From: Capra hircus
Taxonomy: Eukaryota; Chordata; Mammalia; Artiodactyla; Bovidae
Direction: 5' to 3'
Length of the DNA: 64,000 nucleotides
Assembly (NCBI RefSeq): GCF_001704415.2
Contig: NC_030822.1
Coordinates: forward strand, 47,671,345-47,735,344
In this document: positions 22,770 through 33,420 of the stretch, piece after piece
Layout of the letters: each line of letters begins with the position of its first letter
Position numbering within the stretch: the first letter of the stretch is position 1
Notes under the pieces: model-generated
The model's input: only the letters and a program-made list of their open reading frames with translations
Told to the model about the DNA's origin: nothing
The model's database searches: none
Translations under genes and position numbers: made by a program

Positions 22770-22985
22770 GCCCTTATTGAGCGCTAATGGCCAAGAACCT
22801 GGCTAACTGCTTTGCCTATATTATTTCATTTAAACAGAAACCAAATCTAAGATTCTTTTGTTACAACCGCTTTACAAATGAGACAACTGGGGTTCAGAGA
22901 GGTGAGGTAACTGATCAGAGTCTTACAGCTGGTGGAGGTGCTGGATTCTGTGCTCATTCTCCTTCAACATTTCTGTCCTGTTAAC
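22770..22985 (-). repeat. MIR SINE
   Basis: Antisense MIR blocks: TTATTGAGCGCTAATGGCC, CGCTTTACAAATGAGACAACTGGGGTTC, AGAGGTGAGGTAACTGATC, then TTACAGCTGGTGGAGGTGCTGGA. Confidence 0.75.
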
Positions 22986-23379
22986 TGTCCAAACCCTTCC
23001 TAGTGCCACATAGTATGTTCTCACATCTGGCAACCCTGTGTCAATTATCAAGGAATCTTATGCTGGGAAAGCCCCAGGTTTACAAGGCTCAACCATCTGC
23101 CTCGGGTTACGAGTATCTACCTCTGGTAGATCTAGGTTTACCTCGATCAAGGGCTGGTCCAGGGCTTTTTCTCAGGGGACATGGCTGTAAAATGGCAACA
23201 AAGATTTGTGGAAGCTATCACCTCGTGGGGAAGGCCACCAGGTTGTTCCACTCCACACACTTGATCAGGGAAATCAGAGTAGAGCGGGGAGCAACCAGAA
23301 CACAGGGAAAGAAGCATTGAGATTCCAATGAGGGAAACCAGGCAGAGGCCAGACCAACGCCGAAGCTGGTGCCCGTCAC

Positions 23380-23740
23380 TATCCAGGGACCTTCCTCAGC
23401 GCGGGGACCTCCCAACGGCGAGGTGGCAGCTCAGGGACCACCCTGGTGCGTAGCAGCGTGACAGGCCTACTGATTGGTTCTGCCTCGCGCCAATGGGCCT
23501 GGGCGCCGGCCGATGCCATGGCAACAAGGCGCACGTGTGAACGCACGTGACGGCGGGCGGGCGGGTCGTCCACTCCGTAGGGTACTCTGCGGAAAGAGAG
23601 CTTTGGCGATACAGCCTCGGCTCCCCCGCTTCACCGCAGGTCCTTGGCCAGCGACCCCCGGTCGGAGAAAGAACAGACTGGCAAGCAGCGCCAGAACGGC
23701 AGCCTCGCGCCGACTGGGATTAACGGGTTAACAGGGAAGG
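23380..23740. promoter_or_regulatory. CpG island with RFX-type X-box, candidate promoter
   Basis: About 35 CpG dinucleotides fall in roughly 330 bp, far above the rest of the window. Visible elements: CCAAT boxes in opposite orientations at 23473-23477 (ATTGG) and 23490-23494, an X-box GATGCCATGGCAAC at 23512-23525 that differs by one base from the palindromic RFX site, and CACGTG E-boxes at 23532-23537 and 23544-23549. RFX X-boxes are known mostly from ciliary and MHC class II promoters; with a CpG island, a ciliary or housekeeping gene is likelier. Open frames cross it on both strands, but no first exon can be assigned and direction is undecided. Confidence 0.7.
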
Positions 23741-24179
23741 GAATGGGCGCCTCAGCGCAGCCTTTGCTAAATTCTGCCCTAACCCAGCTGCCACCTGCAT
23801 AGAACTCAAGGGAGAGAAACCAGAATTTCCCAGCCTGTTAGAAAAGCAGGCTGGGAGGCTGGGCATGTTTTACAGCAACCTGCAGTCCTGTCAGTCAAAG
23901 GCGTTTTACCACTAGACTCCGAAAAAGCTTCAAAGGTGGTCCTTGGTGACAGCAGAGCGGCAGCGCGGTTGCTTGTTTCTGGAAGCACCTACCCTTACAA
24001 AGACACCTCTGACTCCCTTTGTGGGGGCGTCAACTTTTGACTGAAGCCTAGATGTCAAAGGAGGCCAAAAAAAATGAGACATCTGGGGCCAGGGGTTTCA
24101 GCTTGTCCACCTCAAAATCTAGGGAAGGAAGAACGCATGCACCCTGCAAAGCCTATTTTTCTTTCTTTTGTTTTTTAAA
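23741..24179. other. Flank of the CpG island, no exon identified
   Basis: The sequence returns to ordinary composition by about 23.76 kb. A 60-codon minus frame (23806-23988) and a 102-codon plus frame (24052-24360, partly in L1) are unrecognised. If the island is a promoter, a first exon or first intron would lie here or just upstream of 23.38 kb. Confidence 0.35.
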
Positions 24180-24324
24180 TAGATTTACTATTGTTTTTCT
24201 TTTGAACTTTTTGTTTTGTATCAGGATACAGCCGACCAACAATGTTGTGATAGTTTCAGGTGAACAGCCAAGGGACTCAGCCATACATATACATGTATCC
24301 ATTCTCCCTCCTTTTGCACAATCT
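24180..24324 (-). mobile_element. L1 LINE 3' end, antisense
   Basis: The pattern AACAATGTTGTGATAGTTTCAGG, AGCCAAGGGACTCAGCC, ATACATATACATGTATCCATTC is the reverse of an L1 3' UTR. It is truncated and directly adjoins a BovB insertion at 24335. Confidence 0.65.
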
Positions 24325-24334
24325 ATACCTAAGA

Positions 24335-24569
24335 ATAGGCCACCTAATGCAAAGAACTGACTCATTGGACAAGACCCTGGTGCTGGGAAATATTGAAGGC
24401 AGGAGGAGAGGGGGACGACAAAGGATGAGATGGTTGGATGGCACCACCGTCTTGATGGACATGAGTTTGAGCAAGCTCTGAGAGTTGGTGATGGACAGGG
24501 AAGCCTGGGGTGCTGCAGTCCATGGGATTGCAGAGTTGGACACGACTGAACGACTGAACTGACTGACTG
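24335..24569 (+). mobile_element. BovB LINE 3' fragment, 235 bp
   Basis: Only the last part of the element was copied: CACCTAATGCAAAGAACTGAC, GATGCTGGG-like block, GATGAGATGGTTGGATGGC, and the tail CTGAACTGACTGACTG. A 10-bp duplication ATACCTAAGA is exact at 24325-24334 and 24570-24579. Confidence 0.92.
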
Positions 24570-24649
24570 ATACCTAAGATGATGAACCTTAAACTAGGTC
24601 CTACTTCCTTCTCAAATGGAGAGGTTGGGGTGGGGAGGAAGAGAGCTAA

Positions 24650-24880
24650 AATTTGTTAAGTGCCTGGATGCCAAATGTGTGATATTATGGAATTTCACTT
24701 TAATCGCAAACCTGCATCCTCCCATCTACTCTTAGAAGTGGGGACCAATCTTCTAACAGGTCAGCAAACACACTTAGAGAAGTTAAATAAGTCACACTGG
24801 TCTATTTACTAGGTGAGCCTTGATCCAAAGCCTGTGAGCTTTACCCGCTACACATCCTGCCCCTCTTCTTCTGGTTTCAG
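24650..24880 (-). repeat. MIR SINE
   Basis: Antisense MIR blocks: GTTAAGTGCCTGGATGCC, AATTTCACTTTAATCGCAAACCTGC, AGAGAAGTTAAATAAGTCACAC and TTGATCCAAAGCC. Confidence 0.6.
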
Positions 24881-25149
24881 ACTGCCCCCGGCATTAAGGC
24901 TCAAACTCTCAAGAGACTAACAGCTCTCTGACTCCTTTGTCTCTCTCCTACTCTGTCTCAAGAGCCTGTTAATTCTGCCTTCTCCGTGTCTTGATTTTTC
25001 TAGCTGCTACCATCTTAGTTCAGTCCTTTCCACTCCAACTTGGAAGCTTTTGAGAGCTGCCTCTCAAGCTTTCTTTTCGCCATCCTGTCATGACCTGATT
25101 TAAAAAGAAATTTTTTAAGTTGTCATAGTCTCAAAGCCTCCAACTTCCT

Positions 25150-25435
25150 GCCACACTTGATCTCTCACTCCTTTCCTACATTAACCCAGCAACACAAGTC
25201 TCTTCTCTGTCCCTGGGAAATCTCTGTGTTTTCCCTCTTTTGCACCATTATTTGCACCATTCTCCCTTCTCCATACCATTCTAAACCTACCAACTTTACA
25301 AGGCCCAGTTCAAAACTCACTGCCTGGAGGAAGTCTCCCAGATCATCTCAGCCCTTAAAAGATCTGTCTTCTCTCAAATCCTACCACTTGCCTTGGCTAA
25401 AGTTGGCTTTTGTCAAACCTCCTTTCTACTATTAA
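25150..25435 (+). repeat. L2 LINE relic
   Basis: L2-like terminal blocks: TTTACAAGGCCCAGTTCAAAACTCAC, GGAGGAAGTCTCCCAGATCATC. A 92-codon frame across it is not recognisable as protein. Confidence 0.5.
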
Positions 25436-25459
25436 TAATTTGGGTATGGGGGTAGGGCA

Positions 25460-25625
25460 TATCTCCCCAGGCAGTGTAGGGTAGTGGGAAGAGCTTGGAA
25501 CCAGAAGATCTAGATTTTGAGTCCTTGCCTTGCCACCTCCTTGTCATAGGACCTTGGGCAAATCTCTTCACCTCTCTGGATTTCAGTTCCCTCAACTTTA
25601 GGATGGGATGGTAACAAACAAGTGA
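25460..25625 (+). repeat. MIR SINE
   Basis: MIR from its 5' head: GTAGGGTAGTGGGAAGAGC, TAGATTTTGAGTCCTTGCCTTGCC, ATAGGACCTTGGGCAAATCTCTTC, CACCTCTCTGGATTTCAGTTCCC. Confidence 0.85.
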
Positions 25626-26579
25626 ATCTCATACATCCTAAAACCCTTTCACACCCTATCCCAACTTCTACAGAATAGAATTCACTTTGAATTTGACCGT
25701 GTTCTGTAGACATCTCTCCAAAACATATAAAATATATAATTTGGAGAACATATAAAAGGAAACTATAAGCACTTGGAACTGGCATATGTTCACTATGAAC
25801 AGTTCATTTCCTTTTTTCAACAATTACTTACTGCCAGATAAGGAGAGGACTTGAGAAATGTCTAGTTAATTAGAATATAATATACACAATTAAACTAGCC
25901 AGCCAGCCACTCAGAATGCTTGCTTTTCCCATAGTGCACTCAAAGAAAATTCCTTTCTCCTAAGTTGTTATGTTGATACTATGTGCACTGTGGTATAATT
26001 GGTGTGAATGGGCTATTGATGGATACCTGTACAGAGAAGGTTAACGCAGAGATTGGCCACAGTCTGTGCAGTGGCTTAATGTGAAAATTCTGCCTGAAAA
26101 ATGTTGTACGGTATAAGTCGTCTTGTTGGTAGCTGGAGCGGTAACCGGAAAAAATAGACACAAGAAAGGTTAATATAAAGAGGAGCTACAGTCAGAAGAG
26201 TCAGAAGCAATAGGAGCAAACTAAAGAAGAGTAGCTAAGTCACTGGAATGTGAGATTTCTAGATCCTACTGCTGACAGTGCAAGAAAGTCTATATTTTTG
26301 AGCTACCTTGTGTTTTAAGTGACTTTCCAGTTGTTCTTTTATAAGGCATTTGCTTCACCTGTTTCCAGTACTTATGCCCATACTAAAGTAACCTGAGAGT
26401 ATCTCTGATCCTTACAGACTAAAAGTGCCAAACACAACAGTGCATCTGAATTTCAGTAAAGGCAACACCAGGAAGTTACTTGTGCTCATGAAAACAAGAT
26501 ACAACCACGTGAGCTGAGCAGCTAACCTCAGAGACAGGTAATTAACAGATTCAGACCAGCATGCTTCTCCAAAAAACTG
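25626..26579. other. Intergenic, no gene seen
   Basis: AT-rich sequence without a repeat I can name with confidence. The frames at 25510-25785, 25979-26161 and 26412-26657 (minus) are unrecognised. Confidence 0.35.
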
Positions 26580-27120
26580 AACCCTTTGCCTAACAGCCAA
26601 GACAGGCTGAAATTTAAAAGACTGCCAATACCAAATGCTGATGAGGATGTGGAACAACTGGAAATCTCTTACATGCCTAGCAGGAATATAAACTCAACTG
26701 CACTGAAAAATTGTTTGGCAGTATCTGCTAAAAGTAAATACACACAGACACACACACCAGGAGACTCAAGTACCCAAAATAAATGATTACTTACTTCCAT
26801 CAAAAGACATGTATAAGAATGTTCACAGCTGCTTTATTCATAATAAATAAAAACATAAAATTACCCAAATATTCATCATCAATAGAATGAATAAAGTATA
26901 GTATAATCAGAATACTTTATAACTTTGGGGGGATAAAAACCCTACTGCTATTCAAAAAATGGATAAATCTTCAAGAATAATAGTGAACAAAAGACACCAG
27001 ACACAGAAGAGTAAATATTGTAAGACACTATCTACATGAAGCTCAAAAACAGGCAAATTTATTTCAAATAAATAATATAATTGTTCTGAAGAGGGGAAAA
27101 AGAACCAGTCCTAGTAACTT
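26580..27120 (+). mobile_element. Ancient L1 LINE, late ORF2 and 3' UTR
   Basis: Old L1 order: AATGCTGATGAGGATGTGGAAC, AGCAGGAATATAAACTCAAC, GTTCACAGCTGCTTTATTC, then AATAGTGAACAAAAGACACCAG and CACTATCTACATGAAGCTC. No open frame survives. Confidence 0.75.
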
Positions 27121-28199
27121 TTCAGCCCAGTACTTTGACTAAATAAATTCTGTTTAAAAACAAAAAGAACTGTTAAAAATACCCTTACTCTACTTAGTGG
27201 ATTCATTTTTTTCCCATAGCAGTATGCATGTATTAGTTCTGAAAGTATTTTGTGTATATTTTAGGACTGTGCACATGAAATATATGAATGTTCTTGGGAG
27301 CTAGAGTTTTCACAGTAGATAAAGAAAACACAAATATGTAATGAGAGAGGGCCAAGAGGAACTCTGTGGATATAAGGTTAGAATTAGACATATCAGTATG
27401 AACTCACAGTTTTCTACATGTACACACACAGAGGTTGAGTTAAACCAATATGAAATTGTCTAGAAGCAATGACACCCCAGCAGCAGTGAGGTCACTTGAT
27501 GAACCGATTTTGGGGTTTTTTTAATACTGTTTAAGAAGAATCGGAGCTCCCTGAAGGAATGGCTGATTCCAGGGTTAAGACTGGGAAAGAACAGTTTGAG
27601 CCTGGAACATCTATTTGTGCCAAGAAGAAAAGAAGTGATCAAAGAATGACAGGGATATGTCAAAAGGATATAGAAGCTTGAAGGATCCCCCACTGGCTAA
27701 GTCAGGGAAAATTGGGGCATCAAAATGAATAATGATAATATATTATAGCTCATTAAATACAAGAACGAATCCTAAGTATATACTATAGTTATGAATAATA
27801 AATAAATAAGGGAGCAAGGAAAGCTCTCCCTTATAGTAAAGTGTAGAAAATTATAAATGTAAAAGTAATAATTATTTTTTTTATCAAGAAAATAATTTTT
27901 TGCAATATAATGGTGAATTCAGGCAAGAAACATTAATAGATGTTGAAACTATTGGGCCAAAGTATGAAGAGGAACAGGATATTTACATAGTCTCACTTCA
28001 CTGACTCACATAGTATCTCTTCACAGATTACTTCTTAATTATGAAGAAAGGAGAAATGGTAGCTTTATAGTAAGGGAGGCAGACGTCACCTCACTAAGTT
28101 AGCATCACTGACAATGGCATAAATCAATATCAGTTGCCTCTTCATGTGATATATTAAAGAAATATCACTTACTTAATATTCCTGCTGAAAGTACCTAAT
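27121..28199. other. Intergenic, AT-rich, no gene seen
   Basis: No coding frame or RNA gene is visible. Some of it may be degraded L1 3' UTR continuous with the flanking elements, but I cannot trace it by eye. Confidence 0.35.
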
Positions 28200-28835
28200 G
28201 AAATCAGATAGAACCAAATTGAGGGTCATTGTACTAAACAACTGTCCTGTGCTCTTAAAAAAAAAAAATCAATGTCATAAAAGATAAGAAAAGCTATTCC
28301 AGATTAAAGGAAGCTAAAAGACATGACAGGTAAATGCAATATATGATCCTGGATTGGATCCTACATCAAAGTGAAAAATTGTTATAAAAGATGTCATTGA
28401 GACAACTGGAGAAATATGAAGATGCTCTGTAGATTAGACAACAGTGTTCTATCAATGTTAAGTTTTTAGAAAAGAGAGAGACACACACACATAAATGCAC
28501 ACAAGTGTGGTAAAATGTTAAAACATGCTGTGTCTGGGTGAAGGATTTGGAGAGTTCTTTATTCTTGCAACTTTTCTATAAATTTGATATTTCAAAATAA
28601 AAAGTTAAAAAATATAAATAAGCAAAACTAATCTATGGTGGAAGTGTAGAGCAGTGGTAATCCTGGGGTAGGTGTATCTGAGAAAGGTCAAGAGGGATGC
28701 TTTGCTGAGGTGCTGAGGTGCCTAATTTGGGTGATTACATAGGTATTTACAAATGTAAAGTTTCATTGAGTTGAACACTTAAGATCTGCATATTTTACTG
28801 TGTTTAAGTTATACTTCAATCAAAACAAACAAACA
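28200..28835 (+). mobile_element. Ancient L1 LINE 3' ends, two segments
   Basis: The first segment (to about 28615) has the old L1 3' block AGACATGACAGGTAAATGC followed by ATGATCCTGGATTGGATCC and ends at TTTCAAAATAAAAAGTTAAAAAA. The second (28640-28835) has AAGTTTCATTGAGTTGAACAC and GTTATACTTCAATCAAAAC. They look like two separate 3' ends in tandem, both degraded. Confidence 0.7.
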
Positions 28836-28863
28836 AGAAAAAGAGAAAAGTACAGTAAAAAGT

Positions 28864-29082
28864 AGGCTTCCCGGGGTGGCTCAATGGTAATGAATCCACC
28901 TGCCAATGCAGGAGACACGGGTTCATTCCTGGGTTGAGAAGATCCCCTGGAGGAGGAAATGGCAACTCACTCCAGTATTCTTGCCTGGGAAATCCCACGG
29001 ACAGGGGAGCCTGGTTGGGCTATAGTCCATGGGGTTGCAAAGTGTCGGACATGGCTGACACACATACACACACACACACAAA
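28864..29082 (+). mobile_element. Bov-tA SINE ending in an AC microsatellite
   Basis: The head is GGCTTCCCGGGGTGGCTCAATGG and GGGTTCATTCC. The body has CCTGGGAAATCCCACGG and GGGGTTGCAAAGTGTCGG. The tail has become an ACAC run (about 29059-29081), which is a common fate of the Bov-tA tail. Confidence 0.87.
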
Positions 29083-29543
29083 GCAAAAAAGCACAGTCTT
29101 CCTTCCTGAATCATTCAGTTCAAAAGCTGAAGGAAGGAAGGTGGCCAAGCAGGGGAGTGGACGATAGGAGCCCACGTGAGGCAAGTGGTTCAGCAGGGTT
29201 GGCAGCAGCCTGGGGAGCTCAGAGCCTGGCTCGACAGCAGTGGCCTGCTGGACCGCGGGACCCCAGGCAAGGAAGATCATAGCAGGACTGTGGGCAGTGC
29301 ACTGGTTTCATACAGGGGAACTGATCAAAGAAGTAAAAGCAGTGAAAACAGATGAGAAAGTTGAGGCTCATGGAGATTAAGAATCTGGTCCTAAATCTGA
29401 TACTTGCTAAATTACCTGACCTTAGGCCTAGGGATTTCACCTTTAATCCTTCATTTCTTCAGTGTATATCCTAATACCTGCATCACAAGATTGCAGACAT
29501 TCCATAAGATCAAGTATACCAAAGCATCCAACCCCACTCCTGA
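29083..29543. other. Intergenic, no gene seen
   Basis: Single-copy-looking sequence. A faint MIR signature is present near 29340-29420. No gene is supported. Confidence 0.35.
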
Positions 29544-29629
29544 TACTGGGTTGGCCAAGAAGTTTGTGCAGGTTTCCTATAAGACGTTATGGAAAAACCT
29601 GCATGAATTTTTTTTTTGCCAACTCAATA
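29544..29629 (+). mobile_element. Mini-mariner (Tc1/mariner-derived MITE), 86 bp
   Basis: Terminal inverted repeats nearly meet. The left starts CTGGGTTGGCCAAGAAG after a TA; the right, reversed, starts TTGAGTTGGCAAAA before a TA. Both continue into GTGCAGG/CATGCAGG and a run of T. The centre is only about 15 bp. TA at both edges fits the mariner target-site duplication. There is no transposase, so it would have moved only with one supplied in trans. Confidence 0.8.
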
Positions 29630-30079
29630 CTTAGACATAGTTCAATAAATGTTACCTCCATCTCCTGTGATATCCCAACTCTTTTTATATTATAAAGCCT
29701 TTGGAAAATATGTCTTTATATTAATTTTCATTGTTGTAAATGATTTTAAATATTAGGCTTTTCTTCATAAAGGTTCCCCTGCAATAAGACTATTTCATAT
29801 TTCAGCAGGTTCTACAGATGCTCTGTGTAAGCCATTGGTGTCCACACACAGGAAGACTCAAGTATATGCTCATCTCATAGGCAATACAATGAGCGCAGTT
29901 ACATGGGCAGAGATGCATGGGTGGATCAGCCTTGAGGTCAAGAGGCTGAACATAATCTCAGAATATTAAAATTGATGGGCTACATGGGATAAACTGCCAC
30001 TCAAACCAATGTTTCTATAACAAGAAAACCACAGGCCCCACTACACTAAGGGAGTCAGAGAAGTGGTCTTAGTTCTGGC
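29630..30079. other. Intergenic, no gene seen
   Basis: AT-rich on the left and ordinary on the right. No recognisable element or frame. Confidence 0.35.
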
Positions 30080-30380
30080 CTTAACTCTTGCCTGGAATTC
30101 TGCAGCAGCTTCTGTAGTGTCCCTCTCCTTCTCACCCTCTCCCTACTCTGCCAAGATGCTCTTCTGAAAGTGTACATGGATCAGCTGTCTCCGTGTCACC
30201 CAAACCCACACTCCTTATCTGGCATTGAAAATCCTCCATGGTCTAGACCTAGAGTGGTTCTCTGGCCTCTCTTCCAGTTGAATTATCCACAGATACTTGC
30301 ATGCCAGCCTCATCAGATCCCAGACATTGTATCGCCCTACTCCTCATCACACCCAGCTCACGCTGTCCCCTTGGTTCGGG
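30080..30380 (+). repeat. L2 LINE relic, 3' part
   Basis: L2-type blocks: GCATTGAAAATCCTCCATGGTC, CCAGTTGAATTATCCACAG-like region, CCCTACTCCTCATCACACCC, in the order expected of the L2 terminal kilobase. Confidence 0.6.
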
Positions 30381-30449
30381 GTAAGTCTCACCATTCATTC
30401 TTGGGAAGGAGGGAGACAGCAGAAGAGGAGAAGGGAGAGGACTGCTAAC

Positions 30450-30605
30450 ATCTATGACTGCTAAATCCCATGTAGACACTGCATGGGAATTAACTCATTA
30501 TATCTTCATTTGATACATTACCTGAGGAATCGAATGGTTAAATACCTTGAATAAAAGCACATAGCTATTAAGTAGCCAGGCCAGTTCAGAAGTAATTACT
30601 CCCTC
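30450..30605 (-). repeat. MIR SINE fragment
   Basis: Antisense MIR blocks: ATTAACTCATTATATCTTC, GAATGGTTAAATACCTTGAA, AGCACATAGCTATTAAGTAGCCAGGCC. Confidence 0.6.
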
Positions 30606-30629
30606 CTCTGGGCTCTGCTATAGAAATAG

Positions 30630-30805
30630 CACTCATTCCACTTATTATTAAGTGGTTCCCATGTCTCTCATCCCAGACTTTTTAAGTTGTAACTTCCTTA
30701 AGCATAAGGGTTGTGTCTCATTAATCTATTTCCTCAGTGCCTTGCACAGTGCCCTGAACATAGTAGGTCCCAAACAGATGTTTGCCAAATTGAAGTCACT
30801 TATCT
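30630..30805 (+). repeat. L2 LINE, extreme 3' end
   Basis: The classic L2 end is seen: AACTTCCTTAAGCATAAGGGTTGTG, AGTGCCTTGCACAGTGCCCTGAAC, ATAGTAGGTCCCAAACAGATG and TTTGCCAAATTGAA. Confidence 0.85.
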
Positions 30806-30865
30806 GTGTACCTCCCCCAGCTTTTGGCTCAGAATCTGACATTCAGGGTAGATATTAGGAAATGC

Positions 30866-31140
30866 GGAGAAGGCAATGGCGACCCACTCCAGTATTCTTG
30901 CCTGGAAAATCCCATGGGTGGAGGAGCCTGATAGGCTGCAGACCATAGGGTAGCTAAGAGTCAGACACAACTGAGCGACTTCACTTTCACTCTTCACTTT
31001 CATGCACTGGAGAAGGACATGGCAACCCACTCCAGTGTTCTTGCCTGGAGAATCCCAGGGACGGAGGAGCCTGGTGAGCTGCCGTCTATGGGGTCGCACA
31101 GAGTCGGACACGACTGAAGCGACTTAGCAGCAGCGGCAGC
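30866..31140 (+). mobile_element. Bov-A2 dimeric SINE, 12-bp duplication
   Basis: The two-unit Bov-A2 layout is complete, with the CTTTCACTCTTCACTTTCATGC bridge and a CAGCAGCGGCAGC tail. The duplication ATTAGGAAATGC is exact at 30854-30865 and 31141-31152. A 103-codon minus frame lies entirely within it and is a repeat artefact. Confidence 0.95.
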
Positions 31141-31152
31141 ATTAGGAAATGC

Positions 31153-32049
31153 TAGATGAATGACACTGTATTTATCTGAATTTCCTCAGCTCTCACCATG
31201 CTCTCATAAATGCTTTGAACTCTGTAAGTAATGGTTTAATTCAGAGACTAGATGATCCTTCAGATGTTCAGATTTTAAGTCACTGGATAAACAGAATGGC
31301 CTCTCAGGACAATGACAGCTAGATCCCACAAGGTCTGAGGAAAAGCCCCTGGATGGGAACAGTTTTAGAAAGTGAACTCCTAGTGTGTGGATGGAGACAG
31401 CACAACCCTACCCTCTCTCAGTTCTGTTCTCCGCAACAGAACAGCAAAAACAAGCCTACAACTCTGAGCTGTTTGTGCACAAGACCCGAGAACCTTTTTT
31501 TGCCTTTGCTGCAACTATACAGCAGAGCTTGGTTGGGCCACTGCCAGGCATGGGGCAGGACCACCTGAATATGGCTCTTGACCAAGAGGCCCCTCTGGTG
31601 CCCTGGAGCTCCTCACACTGAGGATCAATTTGCTTTTCTGATTAGAACAAAACAAAGTCTAGAGGTTCAGATCCCAAAACTTTATTCTTTCTGGGATTAC
31701 AAAGCCCAGAATGCAGATAAGATGTGACAGAGATGTCAAAACTTATCATAACAAGCGGGTGCGGTATAACACTGAATGCAGCACCAAGAGTGACCTTGCG
31801 TCAGCAGCAGCTGACTGTGCCATGTGACCCAGCCCGACATGTGTCCTTATGAGGTGGCAGTCCCACTGGTCAACAGTCTAATGAGAGCTGCCATCCTGAC
31901 CCCAGGGGCGGCCTGCTAGAATCCCACTGCCTTCAGGCCTGTTCCCAGCTGAGTGATCATCAGAGGTGCTGTCGATCTACTGATGTGACTCTGCAACTTT
32001 TCTCATTCCAAACAAAGTTGTGGACTACCAGGTATTATTCTGGGCTCCC
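31153..32049. other. Intergenic, no gene seen
   Basis: Two overlapping plus frames (71 and 78 codons, 31.35-31.62 kb) end together near the same region but in different frames and have no recognisable domain. No repeat was identified. Confidence 0.35.
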
Positions 32050-32880
32050 TATTTAAAGTAATTTTAAAATAACATTTATTAATTTTTTTCAGATTATAAA
32101 AGTAACACACAGTTATTACAAAAAAATATAATAAGGAAAATAACACCATAAGGAAAATAATCCCACCACTCATTATTAACACATAGCAGATTTCCTTTCA
32201 GTCTTTCTTTTCCCTAACAATATCTGTCTGTGTGTGAATAAAATAGACATAATTTCAGAAACACAGTTAGGGTCATGCTATATATTCTGTCTTATATTAT
32301 GACTTTTGCAATAGACAGGGAGAAGGCAATGGCAACCCACTCCAGTACTCTTGCCTGGAAAATCCCATGGACAGAGGAGCCTGGTAGGCTGTAGTCCATG
32401 GGGTTGCGAAGAGTCAGACATGACTGAGCGACTTCACTTTCACTTTTCACTTTCATGCATTGGAGAAGGAAATGGCAACCCACTCCAGTGTTCTTGCCTG
32501 GAGAATCCCAGGGATGGGGGATCCTGATGGGCTGCCATCTATGGGGTCACACAGAGTCGGACACGACTGAAGTGACTTAGCAGCAGCAGCAGCAGCAGCA
32601 ATAAACAATCTTATATTTCTCATGTCATTACTTTCATTAAAAATGTGATTTTTATGGCTTTGTAGCATCAAACGAATGTACCCTAATTTCATTGTTTCCC
32701 TATTCTTAGTTATCTAGATTGCTTTCAATATTTCACCATTATAAATTGTGTTATGACAAATATTCTTGAACAAAAATCTTTGCCTAGATCTGATTATTTC
32801 CTTGGGATAAATTTTATAAAAAGGAGAATTATTGGATATAGAACTTTGAATTTTTTTTAAGACACTTGTGTAATACAGGC
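32050..32880 (+). repeat. Ancient interspersed repeat, family uncertain, split by Bov-A2
   Basis: Both arms fit one old and very common mammalian repeat: left TTTCAGATTATAAAAGTAACAC, AATCCCACCACTCATTATTAAC, TAGGGTCATGCTATATATTC; right AAAATGTGATTTTTATGGC, TAGATTGCTTTCAATATTTC, CTGATTATTTCCTTGGGATAAA. I think it is L1-related but am not sure of the family. Confidence 0.6.
32320..32600 (+). mobile_element. Bov-A2 dimeric SINE with pure CAG tail
   Basis: It has the full dimer with GGAGAAGGCAATGGCAACCC and GGAGAAGGAAATGGCAACCC units, and a perfect AGC/CAG run at about 32579-32600. A probable duplication is TGCAATAGAC on the left against AGCAATAAAC on the right (two mismatches). It is inserted in the older repeat at 32050-32880. 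Confidence 0.92.
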
Positions 32881-32979
32881 AGCATGTTTTATTAATGTCA
32901 GTGCCAAAATAGATCACATCCAGAAAAAAAAAGAACAAAATGGGGAAAGAGTAACAATGTAGAAAGAATAATACTGGCT

Positions 32980-33420
32980 AACATATATTAGTTATATGTA
33001 ATGTGACATGAGAAAGTGATTAACAGCTTTGCATACATTAGCTCATTTAATCTCTGAATTTATCTTATAAAGTATGCATAGATAAAGAAACCAAAGTTCA
33101 GAGAAGTTAACTTGTCCAATATCTCAGTAAGTGGTATAGCTGAATTTAAATCCAATTATGTGTGATTCCTGGCTTCCCTGGTAGCTCAGCTGGTAAAGAA
33201 TCTGCCTGCAATGCAGGAGACCCAGGTTTGATTCCTGGGTCAGGAAGTTCCCCTGCCGGAGGGCATGGCAACCCACTCCAGTAATCTTGCCTGGATAATC
33301 CTATGGACAGAGGAGCCTGGAGGGCTACAGTCCACGGGGTCACAAAGAGTCAGACACGACTGAGCGACTAAGCACAGCACAGCATGTGTGACTCAAGTGT
33401 ACACTGACTGCTATGCTACA
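32980..33420 (-). repeat. MIR SINE split by a Bov-tA
   Basis: Antisense MIR blocks are on the left: TAGCTCATTTAATCTCTGAATTTATC, AGAGAAGTTAACTTGTCC, AGTAAGTGGTATAGCTGAATTTAAATCC. The right remnant resumes after the Bov-tA at about 33395. Confidence 0.75.
33169..33383 (+). mobile_element. Bov-tA SINE, 11-bp duplication
   Basis: The head is GGCTTCCCTGGTAGCTCAGC and GGTTTGATTCCTGGG. The body has AATCTTGCCTGGATAATCC and CACGGGGTCACAAAGAGTC, and the tail reads AAGCACAGCACAGC. The duplication is ATGTGTGATTC (33158-33168) against ATGTGTGACTC (33384-33394), one mismatch. Confidence 0.95.
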
